Below, in pieces: positions 33,913-42,176 of a DNA stretch of 46,749 nucleotides. The first letter of the stretch is position 1; the number at the start of each line of letters is the position of its first letter. This DNA is from Pseudomonadota bacterium (GTDB taxonomy: Bacteria; Pseudomonadota; Alphaproteobacteria; Acetobacterales; Acetobacteraceae). The notes under the pieces were generated by a model. The model was not told the origin of the DNA. It did no database searches and was given only the letters and a program-made list of their open reading frames with translations. The stretch is from the NCBI GenBank assembly GCA_021847995.1, contig JAJZNE010000081.1, positions 1 through 46,749 on the forward strand, in the 5' to 3' direction. The position numbers and the translations under genes were made by a program.

Positions 33913-34644
33913 TCAGACGTGCTGGCCGCCATTGATGTGCAGTTCGGCGCCGTTGACGTAGCTCGCGGCCTCGCTGCACAGGAAGAAGATCGTCGCCGCC
34001 ACCTCCGCCGGCGTGCCGAGGCGGCGCAGCGGCACCTGCCGCTCGGCGAACGCCGCATTGCCGGGGGAAAGGATCGCCGTGTTGATCTCGCCGGGCGAGA
34101 TCGCGTTGGTGCGCACCCCGAGCGGCGCGAATTCGCTCGCCATTTCCCGTGTCAGCGTCAGCAGCGCCGCCTTGCTCGCGGCATAGGCGACGCCGGCATA
34201 GGGATGCACGCGCGAGCCGGCGATCGAGGTGACGTTGACGATCGCGCCCTTGCCGGCGGCGAGCGAGCCGATCAGCCCCTTCGCCAGCAGCGCGGTCGAG
34301 ACCAGGTTGACGTTCAGCACCGCAAGCCAGGTGTCGTACGGTGTGTCGAGCACGCCGAGCCGGCTGCCGTCCGGCTGCTTGGGGGAAATGCCGGCATTGT
34401 TGACCAGGGCGTGCAGCGGCCCGTCATCCAGCCGGCGCCGGATGTCGGCGATCCCCTCGCCCAGCCGGTCGATGTCGCCGAGATCGAGCTGCACATGATC
34501 CTCCGCCCCCCCCCACGGGCAGCGCGGCGAGAACGCCTGGCGGGAGACGGTAATGACCCGCCAGCCATTGTCGTGGAACAGCTTCGCGGTCGCATGGCCG
34601 ATGCCGCGGCTGGCGCCGGTGAGCAGGAGCGTGCGCTGGGTCAT
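33913..34644 (-). CDS. Short-chain dehydrogenase/reductase
   Basis: 243 residues, classical SDR. Cofactor loop TGASRGIGHA, the NNAG motif (LVNNAGIS), catalytic Ser in VNVTSIAGS, and YAASK in the Tyr-x-x-x-Lys position (VAYAASKAALLTL), ending in INGGQHV. It oxidises or reduces an alcohol/carbonyl group with NAD(P). The substrate is unknown. It is divergent from the idnD-like gene with 83 bp between, so a joint role in sugar-acid metabolism (as in gluconate 5-dehydrogenase/idonate pathways) is possible but not shown. Confidence 0.9.
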   Translation of the reverse strand: MTQRTLLLTGASRGIGHATAKLFHDNGWRVITVSRQAFSPRCPWGGAEDHVQLDLGDIDRLGEGIADIRRRLDDGPLHALVNNAGISPKQPDGSRLGVLDTPYDTWLAVLNVNLVSTALLAKGLIGSLAAGKGAIVNVTSIAGSRVHPYAGVAYAASKAALLTLTREMASEFAPLGVRTNAISPGEINTAILSPGNAAFAERQVPLRRLGTPAEVAATIFFLCSEAASYVNGAELHINGGQHV

Positions 34645-34727
34645 GGCAGGACGCCTTCGATGTCGCGCCGAGCATAGAGCAGCGCCGCCTGCCGTGCCAT
34701 GATGGACGCCGGCTTGGAGGATGGAAC

Positions 34728-35780
34728 ATGGCCGAGACCACGCGCGCCGCGGTGATCCATGCGCCGCACGACCTGCGCATCGAAGTACGGACGGTGCCGC
34801 AACCGGGGCCGGCGGAGGTGCGGGTGCGCGTGCGGGCGGGCGGGATCTGCGGCTCCGACCTGCATTATTTCCATCATGGCGGCTTCGGCACCGTGCGCCT
34901 CCGCGCGCCGATGGTTCTTGGCCACGAGGTCGCCGGAGTGGTGGAGGCGGTGGGCGACGCCGTCACCACGCTGCGCCCCGGCGACCCCGTCGCGGTCAAC
35001 CCGAGTCTGCCCTGCGGACACTGCCGCTTCTGCCTTGCCGGCAGGGCCAATCATTGCCTGGACATGCGCTTCCACGGCAGCGCGATGCGCGATCCGCATG
35101 TCGATGGCGGGTTTCGCGATGTCCTCGTCTGCCATGCCGCCCAGGCGGTGAAGGCCGACATGCCGGCCGAACGCGCCGCCTTCGCCGAGCCGCTGGCCGT
35201 TGCCCTGCATGCCGCCCGCCAGGCCGGGACGCTGCTCGGCGCGCGGGTGCTGGTGACCGGGGCGGGGCCAATCGGCGCGCTGTGCCTGCTTGCCGCCCGC
35301 CACGCCGGCGCGCGCGAGGTGGTGGCGACCGACCTGATCGATGCCCCGCTGGCCATGGCACGCCGGCTCGGCGCCGATGCCGCCCATAATTTGCGCACGG
35401 CGCCCGATGCCCTTGCCCCCTATGCGGCGGAGAAGGGCATGTTCGATGCCGTGTTCGAGTGTTCCGGCAGCGCCGCCGCACTCGCCGGCGCGATCCCGGT
35501 GGCGCGGCCGGGCGCCGTCATCGTCCAGGTCGGGCTCGGCGGGGCGGAGACTCCGGTGCCGCTCAACGCGCTGGTGGCGAAGGAGATCACGCTGCGGGGC
35601 ACGTTCCGTTTCCACGCCGAGTTCGCGCTTGCCGTCGATGTGCTGGCGCGCGGCGCAATCGACGTATCGCCGCTGCTGAGCGCCACGCTGCCGCTCGCGG
35701 CGGCGGCGGAGGCATTCGCCCTGGCCTCCGACCGTGCGCGGGCGATGAAGGTGCAACTCGCGTTCTCGCCGGAAGTTTAA
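34728..35780 (+). CDS. idnD: Zinc-dependent dehydrogenase, L-idonate 5-dehydrogenase-like
   Basis: 350 residues, medium-chain dehydrogenase. Catalytic zinc: Cys in GGICGSDLHYFHHGGFG and GHE (VLGHEVAG). Structural zinc: four Cys in PCGHCRFC and the following NHC. NAD(P) fold: VTGAGPIGALCLLAARHAGA. The HYFHHGG segment and overall layout match L-idonate 5-dehydrogenase, which interconverts L-idonate and 5-keto-gluconate. Other sorbitol/threonine dehydrogenase-type activities cannot be excluded. TTGGAGGATGGAAC places a good ribosome site before the ATG. The entericidin-like gene follows after 35 bp. Confidence 0.82.
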   Translation: MAETTRAAVIHAPHDLRIEVRTVPQPGPAEVRVRVRAGGICGSDLHYFHHGGFGTVRLRAPMVLGHEVAGVVEAVGDAVTTLRPGDPVAVNPSLPCGHCRFCLAGRANHCLDMRFHGSAMRDPHVDGGFRDVLVCHAAQAVKADMPAERAAFAEPLAVALHAARQAGTLLGARVLVTGAGPIGALCLLAARHAGAREVVATDLIDAPLAMARRLGADAAHNLRTAPDALAPYAAEKGMFDAVFECSGSAAALAGAIPVARPGAVIVQVGLGGAETPVPLNALVAKEITLRGTFRFHAEFALAVDVLARGAIDVSPLLSATLPLAAAAEAFALASDRARAMKVQLAFSPEV

Positions 35781-35815
35781 TCCTGGCCGTGCCGCCATTG
35801 CCGAAGGAGCACATC

Positions 35816-35971
35816 ATGCGCCGGATCCTGCACCGTCTTTCGCCGCTGCTGCTGCTGCTTGCCGCCGCGCCGCTGCTGGGCGCATGCAACACGATGGCCG
35901 GCGCCGGCCAGGATCTCTCCAACACCGGCAACGCCATCACCAACAGCGCCGAGCACAACCAGCCGCAATAG
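35816..35971 (+). CDS. Entericidin-like small lipoprotein
   Basis: 51 residues. A lipoprotein signal (RLSPLLLLLAAAPLLGAC, lipobox LLGAC) is followed by NTMAGAGQDLSNTGNAITNSA, the typical entericidin A/B core. Family members are tiny membrane lipoproteins of the EcnAB antidote/toxin type, usually induced by stress or stationary phase. Their toxin role is shown only in enteric bacteria. AAGGAG lies six bases before the ATG. Only one copy is present, so there is no paired antidote/toxin here. No EcfG site is visible upstream. Confidence 0.85.
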   Translation: MRRILHRLSPLLLLLAAAPLLGACNTMAGAGQDLSNTGNAITNSAEHNQPQ

Positions 35972-35994
35972 CGCGGCCGGGACGGAGACGGTCT

Positions 35995-36924
35995 CTACTC
36001 GGCGATGCGCACCAGCGTCCAGGTCAGGTCCGGGTCGTAGGTCTTGATCGCCTCCGCCACATCCTCGGTGTGCGGGCCGAGATCCTTCTGGAACAGCGTG
36101 CCGTCGGGGCCGAGCAGGAAGGTCATCACGCCGGTCGTGCCGTAGTGCTGGGGCGCGGCAATATAGGCGAATCCGGCGGTGAGCCGCCCGCCCACCAGGA
36201 AGCTGCGCGCCCCCCCCGGTGCACTCGGCCCCGCTGCGGTGAGCAGGCGCAGCTTGTAGCCGCCATAGGAATCAGGCAGTTCGCCCGGCGCCAGCAGATA
36301 GCCGCGGGCGCGGGCGGTATCGGCGAGGTCGCCGAGCGGGCTGCGTGGCAGGAAGGCGGCGTCGGGCCAGTAGAGACCGTCCCGCTGGCCATTGGCGCTG
36401 ATCAGCTTGAGCGCATAGGCGTGCGGCCCGTCGGCGGTGTCGCGATAGGCGCGCTGTGCATCGGCCAGCGCCAGCAGGCCGGCGATGGCGCCGATCTCGT
36501 TGCGGCCGATGCGCCGGTCGGCGACCTCCCGCGCGGCGTCGGCGGGGTCGAAATGCCAGCCGGCGGCGTCGCGCACCAGCGGGATCGGCAGGGTCCAGTC
36601 CTTCGGCCCGATCACCAGCAGCGCCCGCGCGCCGCCCTGGCGTTCGATGCGGTGCCGGTCGGCATAGGCCTCGATGAAATGCCGCACCTCCTCCTGGTCG
36701 GCGAGCTTGTCGCCGGTGCTGAACAGGCCGACGCCGCCGGCCCCGACCACCGCTTCCACTTCCCAGGTCTCGCCGGCGAGCAGCGCGGCAAGCAGGGCGG
36801 AGGCTGCCTCCTCGGGCGAGGGGAAGCCGTCCTGGGTCGTGGCGGCGGCGGGCGGCGGCGTTTCGGCGCGCGCCGGTGCGGCCAGCAGCAGGACGGCCGC
36901 GAAAGCCAGGGTGAGGGATCGCAT
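35995..36924 (-). CDS. DUF2950 exported protein
   Basis: 309 residues, signal peptide of about 22 residues (LTLAFAAVLLLAAPARA). DUF2950 features: FPSPEEAASALLAALLAGE, LVIGPKDWTLPIPLVRDAAGWHFDP, GRNEIGAI, YWPDAAF, and a C-terminal FLVGGRLTAGFAYIAAPQHYGTTGVMTFL. Function is unknown. The ATG overlaps the stop of the DUF3300 gene (ATGA), and the two families are usually found as this pair, pointing to a joint envelope role. No catalytic residues can be named. The C-terminal part aligns as one continuous domain with no break. Confidence 0.88.
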   Translation of the reverse strand: MRSLTLAFAAVLLLAAPARAETPPPAAATTQDGFPSPEEAASALLAALLAGETWEVEAVVGAGGVGLFSTGDKLADQEEVRHFIEAYADRHRIERQGGARALLVIGPKDWTLPIPLVRDAAGWHFDPADAAREVADRRIGRNEIGAIAGLLALADAQRAYRDTADGPHAYALKLISANGQRDGLYWPDAAFLPRSPLGDLADTARARGYLLAPGELPDSYGGYKLRLLTAAGPSAPGGARSFLVGGRLTAGFAYIAAPQHYGTTGVMTFLLGPDGTLFQKDLGPHTEDVAEAIKTYDPDLTWTLVRIAE

Positions 36925-38222
36925 CACGGCACCAACCCTGCCATGTCCTGATGTTGCAGCGGGGGCGCGGCGGCACCGGCTGGCTGCCGGCTGTCGGCGC
37001 CGCGCAGGCCGAACAGCGCCGCCTCCGCCCCTGCCGTCACGTCGGACAGCGCCGTCGCCCGCGCGGTTTCGATATGCGCAGGCAGCGGGGCGAGATGCAG
37101 GCCGATGGGCTGCGCCGCCCCGACCGGCCCGGCATGCACCGCCGGCGGCGACGTATGGCCGGCGGCCAGCGTGGCGCGCGGCGTGGGCGGCAGCGGGCGG
37201 CGCACCAGGGCGGCGGCGACGGTGACGGTCTGGCGCCCGATCGCGTTGGCCGGAATCCCGCTCGGCGCCGCCGGCCGTCCGACCGGGCCCGGCGGCGGCA
37301 GCAGGCGCGCACCGAGGCCGGCATCGACGCTGCCCGCCATCGCCGCCACCTGGCGCGGACGCCAAAGGGCACTGAAGATCGGCGGCCGGTCGGCATTGGC
37401 CGCGTTCCATGCCTTGACGTTGACCTCGATCTCCCCGTTTGCCCAGGAAAACCGGGCGAGGTTGCTCAGCATCGACGGGGGGAGTGGGAGTGGGGCTGCC
37501 GGCGGATCGGCGGCGGTGAGATGGACGGGTGCCACGCCCGGATAGGGCCACGCGCCGAATGCGGTCGCCGGATCGCCCAGGGGCGGAGTTGCGCCGTGCG
37601 GGGCTTCGATCACGACGGCAAGGCCGAGATGCCGCACCGTCACCTGATCGCTGCCGGCGAGCGTGCCGACCGCGATCGCCTGGCGCCGCAGCCGCTGCAC
37701 CGAATCCAGCACCGCAGCGGTCTGGTTGGTGACCGCGTAGCCGAGTTGCACCGTCCAGCCCAGATTGTCATCGAGCAGCCGCAGCACCGCGGGCATGGCG
37801 GCCAGTGCCTTGACCTCCGGATCCCAGTCCTCCGCCGCCAGCGCGCTGGCCAGGGCATCGCCGCCGAGCGCGCCGTGGTCCGGCCGCGCCAACCAGCGCG
37901 CCGCCATCACCACCGCGAGCGGATCGGTCGCCGCCATCAGCAGCGGGGCCAGTACGGCATCCGGATAGAGCGCCACCGGCGCGAGCAGGGCGTCGAGCTG
38001 CTCGATCGCGAACACGTCGGCCGGCTGGGCCGCCGCGGCGGCCGAGGATGCCGGGCTGGGCGCAGTGCCGGGCGCGGGGGGGATGGCGACCGCGGCGACG
38101 GCGCCGGGCGGGATCGGGCCGGAGGTGATCGGCCCTGGCATGTCGGCAGCGGCAGGAAGGGCGGCGAGCAGGCTGCTGATCACCGCGGCGGCGAAGCGGG
38201 AAGGGGCGGGCATTGGACGCAT
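36924..38222 (-). CDS. DUF3300 exported protein
   Basis: 432 residues with a signal peptide (about 1-26, ending PAAADM). The DUF3300 core (about 70-200) has QLDALLAPVALYPDAVLAPLLMAATDP, EDWDPEVKALAAMPAVLRLLDDNLGWTVQLG and VLDSVQRLRRQA. The C-terminal half is Ala/Pro-rich and probably disordered. It precedes the DUF2950 gene with a 4-nt overlap, the usual arrangement. Exported, function unknown. The start has GAGG about eight bases upstream. A promoter (TTGCGT-N17-GCATAA) and an AT-rich region with operator-like repeats lie upstream. Confidence 0.88.
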   Translation of the reverse strand: MRPMPAPSRFAAAVISSLLAALPAAADMPGPITSGPIPPGAVAAVAIPPAPGTAPSPASSAAAAAQPADVFAIEQLDALLAPVALYPDAVLAPLLMAATDPLAVVMAARWLARPDHGALGGDALASALAAEDWDPEVKALAAMPAVLRLLDDNLGWTVQLGYAVTNQTAAVLDSVQRLRRQAIAVGTLAGSDQVTVRHLGLAVVIEAPHGATPPLGDPATAFGAWPYPGVAPVHLTAADPPAAPLPLPPSMLSNLARFSWANGEIEVNVKAWNAANADRPPIFSALWRPRQVAAMAGSVDAGLGARLLPPPGPVGRPAAPSGIPANAIGRQTVTVAAALVRRPLPPTPRATLAAGHTSPPAVHAGPVGAAQPIGLHLAPLPAHIETARATALSDVTAGAEAALFGLRGADSRQPAGAAAPPLQHQDMAGLVP

Positions 38223-38280
38223 CGGGCTGCCTCGGGCGCTGGGGCGCGGCGGCGGCGATCATGCCGCCGCTTGCCGCACC

Positions 38281-38309
38281 TTATGCGCGCAATTCGGCCG
38301 ACAACGCAA
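38281..38309 (-). promoter_or_regulatory. Candidate promoter of the DUF3300-DUF2950 operon
   Basis: On the minus strand TTGCGT (38309-38304), a 17-nt spacer and GCATAA (38286-38281), about 58 bp before the DUF3300 ATG. Confidence 0.4.
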
Positions 38310-38320
38310 CTCCCGCGCGC

Positions 38321-38399
38321 ATGTCATTGAAGAATTCCCATCGAATTGGACAATCAAAACCGATCAGATTTGGCAATTCCCACAAATTCTGGATGACAT
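38321..38399. promoter_or_regulatory. AT-rich control region with paired operator-like repeats
   Basis: This is the most AT-rich stretch of the window after position 150. AATTCCCATCGAATT (38333-38347, arms AATTC/GAATT) and the near copy AATTCCCACAAATT (38375-38388) are 42 bp apart, four helical turns. They are framed by the inverted repeat ATGTCAT (38321-38327) and ATGACAT (38393-38399). It lies in the 226-bp gap between DUF815 (ends 38449) and DUF3300 (starts 38222), upstream of the DUF3300 promoter. A regulator site is likely; its identity is unknown. Confidence 0.45.
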
Positions 38400-38448
38400 T
38401 GCTCAGGCAACATTTGCATCCTGCCACGCGCCACCGCCGCATCACGGC

Positions 38449-39306
38449 TCAGCCCGGGGCTGCGACGCCGAGGCGGCCGGCGAGATCCTGGATGAACTGC
38501 CAGGCCACGCGGCCCGAGCGGGCGCCGCGGGTGACCGACCATTCCACCGCCTGCGCCCGCAGCGTCTCCGCCGGCAGGACGAGGCCGAAATGCGCGGCGT
38601 AGCCTTCCACCATGGCGAAATACGTGTCCTGGTCGCAGTTGTGAAAACCGATCCAGAGGCCGAAGCGGTCGGACAGCGAGACTTTCTCCTCCGTCGCCTC
38701 GGAGGGGCTGATCGCGGTGCTGCGGTCGTTCTCGATCATGTCGCGCGGCATCAGGTGGCGGCGGTTGGAGGTGGCATAGAACAGCACGTTCGCCGGTCGC
38801 CCCTCGATCCCGCCGTCGAGCACCGATTTCAGCGCCTTGTAGTCGGCATCCTCGCGCTCGAAGGAAAGGTCGTCGCAGAAGATCAGGCAGCGGCGGGCCT
38901 GTCCGCGCAGCAGGCGCAGCAGTTCGGGCAGCGTCGCGATATCCTCGCGGTGGATCTCCACCAGCACGAGGCTGGCGGGGTGGCGCGCATTGGCCTCGGC
39001 ATGCGCGGCCTTGACCAGCGAGGATTTGCCCATGCCGCGCGCGCCCCACAGCATGGCGTTGTTGGCCGGCAGCCCGCGCGCAAAGCGCAGCGTGTTGTCG
39101 AGCAGGATGGTCTTCTGCCGCACCAGCCCCTGCAACAGCCCGATCGGCACCCGCGCGACCGCGGCGACCGGGGTGAGCGTGGGCGGGGCAGGGTGCCAGA
39201 CGAAGGCATCGGCGACGCCGAGGTCGGGGCGGGCGGGCGGCGGCGGCGCGAGGCGCTCCAGCGCGTCGGCGATGCGGGCGGCGGCGTCGATCAGGCGGGC
39301 ATCCAT
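38449..39306 (-). CDS. DUF815 AAA-type ATPase
   Basis: 285 residues from MDARLIDAA. P-loop GARGMGKSSLVKAA, Walker B LIFCDDLSFE, sensor-like YATSNRRHLMPRDM and the characteristic EEKVSLSDRFGLWIGFHNCDQDTY are all present. DUF815 proteins are AAA+-like ATPases of unknown function, conserved in alphaproteobacteria next to yajC as here (divergent, 83 bp). The ribosome site is weak (AAAGACACGAAA). A role related to the secretion apparatus is only inferred from the neighbour. Confidence 0.9.
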   Translation of the reverse strand: MDARLIDAAARIADALERLAPPPPARPDLGVADAFVWHPAPPTLTPVAAVARVPIGLLQGLVRQKTILLDNTLRFARGLPANNAMLWGARGMGKSSLVKAAHAEANARHPASLVLVEIHREDIATLPELLRLLRGQARRCLIFCDDLSFEREDADYKALKSVLDGGIEGRPANVLFYATSNRRHLMPRDMIENDRSTAISPSEATEEKVSLSDRFGLWIGFHNCDQDTYFAMVEGYAAHFGLVLPAETLRAQAVEWSVTRGARSGRVAWQFIQDLAGRLGVAAPG

Positions 39307-39328
39307 TTTCGTGTCTTTCACGGGTCGC

Positions 39329-39356
39329 TTGACGTTGAAGGCGCGGAAACTATGGT
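39329..39356 (+). promoter_or_regulatory. Candidate promoter of yajC
   Basis: TTGACG (39329-39334), a 16-nt spacer and TATGGT (39351-39356), 33 bp before the yajC ATG, in the divergent gap with DUF815. Confidence 0.5.
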
Positions 39357-39389
39357 CCGCGCGCCGCTCCCGCAATCGGAACCCGTTTC

Positions 39390-39737
39390 ATGCCGATCTC
39401 CCCCGCCTTCGCGCAGGACGCCTCCAGCCTGTTCACCTCGCTGTCCGGGGTCGGGCAGTTCCTGCCGCTCGTCCTGATCTTCGCCGTCTTCTACTTCCTG
39501 CTGATCCGTCCGCAGCAGCAGAAGCAGAAGGAGATGCGGCGCATGCTCGGTGAACTGAAGCGCGGAGACCGGGTGGTGACGGGCGGCGGCATCCTCGGCA
39601 CGGTGACGAGGCCGCCGAAGCCCGACGATCGGGAGATCGAGGTGGAGATCGCCCAGAACACGCGCGTCAGCGTACTGCGTGAAACGATCAGCTCCGTGAT
39701 CCGCCCGGTCGCCGCGAACGACGCCAGGAAGGCATAG
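39390..39737 (+). CDS. yajC: Preprotein translocase subunit YajC
   Basis: 115 residues. A single transmembrane helix (about 24-44, FLPLVLIFAVFYFLLIRP) is followed by QQQKQKEMRRML, LKRGDRVVTGGGILGTV and the IEVEIAQNTRVSVLRETI segment, the standard YajC layout. It associates with SecDF at the inner membrane. Normally secD and secF follow directly; here the next gene is a convergent molybdenum hydroxylase, so secDF must be elsewhere. The GGAACCCGTTTC before the ATG supplies a modest ribosome site. Confidence 0.95.
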   Translation: MPISPAFAQDASSLFTSLSGVGQFLPLVLIFAVFYFLLIRPQQQKQKEMRRMLGELKRGDRVVTGGGILGTVTRPPKPDDREIEVEIAQNTRVSVLRETISSVIRPVAANDARKA

Positions 39738-39765
39738 CCCGCCCTATCCGTCACGCCTGCGGCTG

Positions 39766-39788
39766 CGGCACCGGCCGGCTGCGTGCCG
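39766..39788. terminator. Hairpin between convergent yajC and the CoxL-like gene
   Basis: CGGCAC (39766-39771) and GTGCCG (39783-39788) form a perfect six-base-pair stem with an 11-base GC-rich loop in the 62-bp convergent gap. Probable bidirectional terminator; no T-run. Confidence 0.45.
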
Positions 39789-39799
39789 TCGTCCACGCC

Positions 39800-42100
39800 T
39801 CATCCGGCATCGCGGATCGCCTGCCAGACGCGCGCGGGGGTCGCCGGCATGTCGATGTGCCGCACCCCGAGCCGCGCCAGCGCATCGGAAAGCGCGTTCA
39901 TCACCGCCGGCATGCTGCCCGCGCATCCCGCCTCGCCGCAGCCCTTGACGCCGAGCGGGTTGGTGCGGGCCGGCACCGGCCGGCTCGCCACCACGAACGC
40001 CGGCAGCGCATCGGCGCGCGGCAGCGCGTAATCCATGAACGAGCCGGTGAGCAACTGCCCCTCGCTGTCGTAGCGCACCGCCTCGCCGAGGATCTGGCCG
40101 ATGCCCTGCGCGACGCCGCCATGCGCCTGGCCGGCGACCAGTTTCGGGTTCACCTCCACGCCGAAATCGTTCAGCATCCGGTAGCGCACCACCGCGACCG
40201 CCCCGGTTTCCGGATCGACCTCCACTTCGGCGATATGGCAGCCGTTGGGGAAGGCGCTGGGGACGCCCCTGGTCACCAGCGCGGCATCAAGCGCGCCCGG
40301 CATGGCGGTGGCAAGCTCCATGATGCCGATGCCGCGGTCGGTGCCGACGATGGCAAAGCGCCCGTCGGCGAAGGCGATGTCCGCCTCCGCCGCCTCCAGC
40401 AGCTCGGCGGCGGCGCGGCGGCCCTTCTCGATCACCTGGGCCGCGGCGGCGACGATGGCGGTGCCGCTCTGCATGATGCTGCGCGACCCGCCGGTGCCGC
40501 CGCCGGCGAGCAGTTCGTCGGAATCGCCCTGCACCAGCCGCACCCGTTCGAACGGCACGCCGAGCCGGTCGGCCAGCACCTGTGCGAACGGCGCTGCGTG
40601 GCCCTGGCCGTAATCGAGCGTGCCGGTGATGATGGTAACGGTGCCGTCCGATTCGAAGCGGACGCCGCCCATCTCGGGCGAGGCCGGTGCCGTCGCCTCC
40701 AGATACTGGCCGATCCCCCGCCCGCGCACCCGCCCGCGCGCGGCACTTTCCGCCGCCCGCGCCGCGAACCCGTCCCAGTCGGCGTCGCGCAGCGCCCGGT
40801 CGAGCAGCGCCGGATAATCGCCGCTGTCGTATTGCTGGCCGGAGGGCGCGTCATAGGGCAGCATGTCCGGCCGGATGTGGTTGCGCCGGCGCAGTTTCAC
40901 GGCATCGATGCCGAGCTCGCGCGCCGCCCGCTCCACCAGCCGTTCCATGTAGTAGTTGCCTTCCGGGCGGCCGGCGCCGCGATAGGCGCCGACCGGCGTG
41001 GTGTTGCAGACGCAGCAGCGCGTGCTGACCTCGACCAGCGGGGTGCGATAGACGCCGATCACGTTCTTGACGATGTTCATGGTCGGCGGCAGCGTCGTCG
41101 CATTGCTCAGCACCGCGCCGACATCGGCGAATCCGGTGATGCGCACGGCGAGGAAATTGCCGTCGGCATCGAGCGCCAGTTCCGCCGTCACCTCGCTCGC
41201 CCGTCCGTGGCTGTCGGAGAGGAAGCTGTCGCTGCGCTCGTCGGTCCATTTCACCGGCCGGCCGAGCCGGCGCGCCGCGTGCAGCACGCAGACATATTCG
41301 GGATAGGCGCTCGCCTTCATGCCGAACGACCCGCCGACATGGCCGGTCAGCACGCGCACCTGCTTCGGCTCCACGCCGAGGACGCCCGCGAGCAGCCCGC
41401 GCATGCCGAACACGCCCTGCGAGCCGAGGCGCAGGATGTGCCGGCCGTCCGCCGCGTCGTATTCGCCGATGGCGGCGCGCGGCTCCATCGGCGAGACGAC
41501 GATGCGGCTGTTCACCAGATCGAGCCTGGTCACGTGGGCCGCGCGCGCGAACGCCGCGGCAACCGCGTCGGCATCGCCGTAATGCCAGTCGAGCAGCAGA
41601 TTGCCCGGCAGTTCGTCATAGAGCTGCGGCGCATCAGGTGCGGCGGCGGCGCGGGCGGAGGTGACGGCGGGCAGCGGGTCGATCTCCGCCAGCACCATCT
41701 CGGCGGCATCCTTGGCCTGGACGACGGTGTCGGCGACGACGACGGCCAGCGGCTCACCGACGTAGCGCACCTTGCCGGTGGCAAGCGCCATCTGCCGCGG
41801 CCTCGTCGGCGGCGAGCCGTCGCGGTTCATCCCCGCCACATTCGCCGGCATCGGCCCGATGCCGGCGGCGATCAGGTCGGCTGCGGTCACTGTCGCGAGC
41901 ACGCCCGGCATGGCGCGCGCCGCCGCGGTATGGAGGGCGCGCAGCACGCCGTGGGCGACGCGGCTGCGCACGATCACGGCATAGGCCTGGCCAGGCAGGT
42001 TGAGGTCGTCGGTATAGCGGCCCTCACCGCGCAGCAGCACCGGATCCTCGGTGCGCGACACCGGCTGGCCCACGGCAAAACGGTCGGGCATCACGTCCAT
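39800..42100 (-). CDS. Molybdenum hydroxylase large subunit (form II CoxL-like)
   Basis: 766 residues. Xanthine dehydrogenase/CO dehydrogenase large subunit family: FAVGQPVSRTEDPVLLRGEGRYTDDL at the N-terminus, molybdopterin-binding loops (GHVGGSFGMK, GTLDYGQGHAAPF, GGGTGGSRSIMQSG) and the catalytic Glu in GVKGCGEAGC. The active-site loop reads VGAYRGAGRPEG, the form II signature (AYRGAGR), not the CO-oxidising AYRCSFR, so it is not a true CO dehydrogenase. The substrate is unknown. The usual FAD and 2Fe-2S subunits are not adjacent. GAGGAAA precedes the ATG at 42100. Its 5' region carries a 13-bp repeat array and a structured element. Confidence 0.9.
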   Translation of the reverse strand: MDVMPDRFAVGQPVSRTEDPVLLRGEGRYTDDLNLPGQAYAVIVRSRVAHGVLRALHTAAARAMPGVLATVTAADLIAAGIGPMPANVAGMNRDGSPPTRPRQMALATGKVRYVGEPLAVVVADTVVQAKDAAEMVLAEIDPLPAVTSARAAAAPDAPQLYDELPGNLLLDWHYGDADAVAAAFARAAHVTRLDLVNSRIVVSPMEPRAAIGEYDAADGRHILRLGSQGVFGMRGLLAGVLGVEPKQVRVLTGHVGGSFGMKASAYPEYVCVLHAARRLGRPVKWTDERSDSFLSDSHGRASEVTAELALDADGNFLAVRITGFADVGAVLSNATTLPPTMNIVKNVIGVYRTPLVEVSTRCCVCNTTPVGAYRGAGRPEGNYYMERLVERAARELGIDAVKLRRRNHIRPDMLPYDAPSGQQYDSGDYPALLDRALRDADWDGFAARAAESAARGRVRGRGIGQYLEATAPASPEMGGVRFESDGTVTIITGTLDYGQGHAAPFAQVLADRLGVPFERVRLVQGDSDELLAGGGTGGSRSIMQSGTAIVAAAAQVIEKGRRAAAELLEAAEADIAFADGRFAIVGTDRGIGIMELATAMPGALDAALVTRGVPSAFPNGCHIAEVEVDPETGAVAVVRYRMLNDFGVEVNPKLVAGQAHGGVAQGIGQILGEAVRYDSEGQLLTGSFMDYALPRADALPAFVVASRPVPARTNPLGVKGCGEAGCAGSMPAVMNALSDALARLGVRHIDMPATPARVWQAIRDAG

Positions 42101-42113
42101 GCGGAATTTCCTC

Positions 42114-42175
42114 GTTCGGTCACGACGTTCGGTCACGACGTTCGGTCACGACGTTCGGTCACGACGTTCGGTCAC
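42114..42175. repeat. 13-bp tandem repeat, 4.8 copies, before the CoxL-like gene
   Basis: GTTCGGTCACGAC repeats at 42114-42126, 42127-42139, 42140-42152 and 42153-42165, and its first ten bases recur at 42166-42175. All copies are identical. The array ends four bases before the ribosome site of the minus-strand CoxL-like gene, so copy number would change the 5' leader length. Confidence 0.97.
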
Positions 42176-42176
42176 T

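Noticed and set aside
35816..35971. An entericidin toxin-antitoxin pair
   Set aside because: Only one lipoprotein gene is present; the following genes are unrelated and on the other strand.
39800..42100. Aerobic CO dehydrogenase
   Set aside because: The active-site loop is AYRGAGR (form II), not AYRCSFR, and coxM/coxS are absent.
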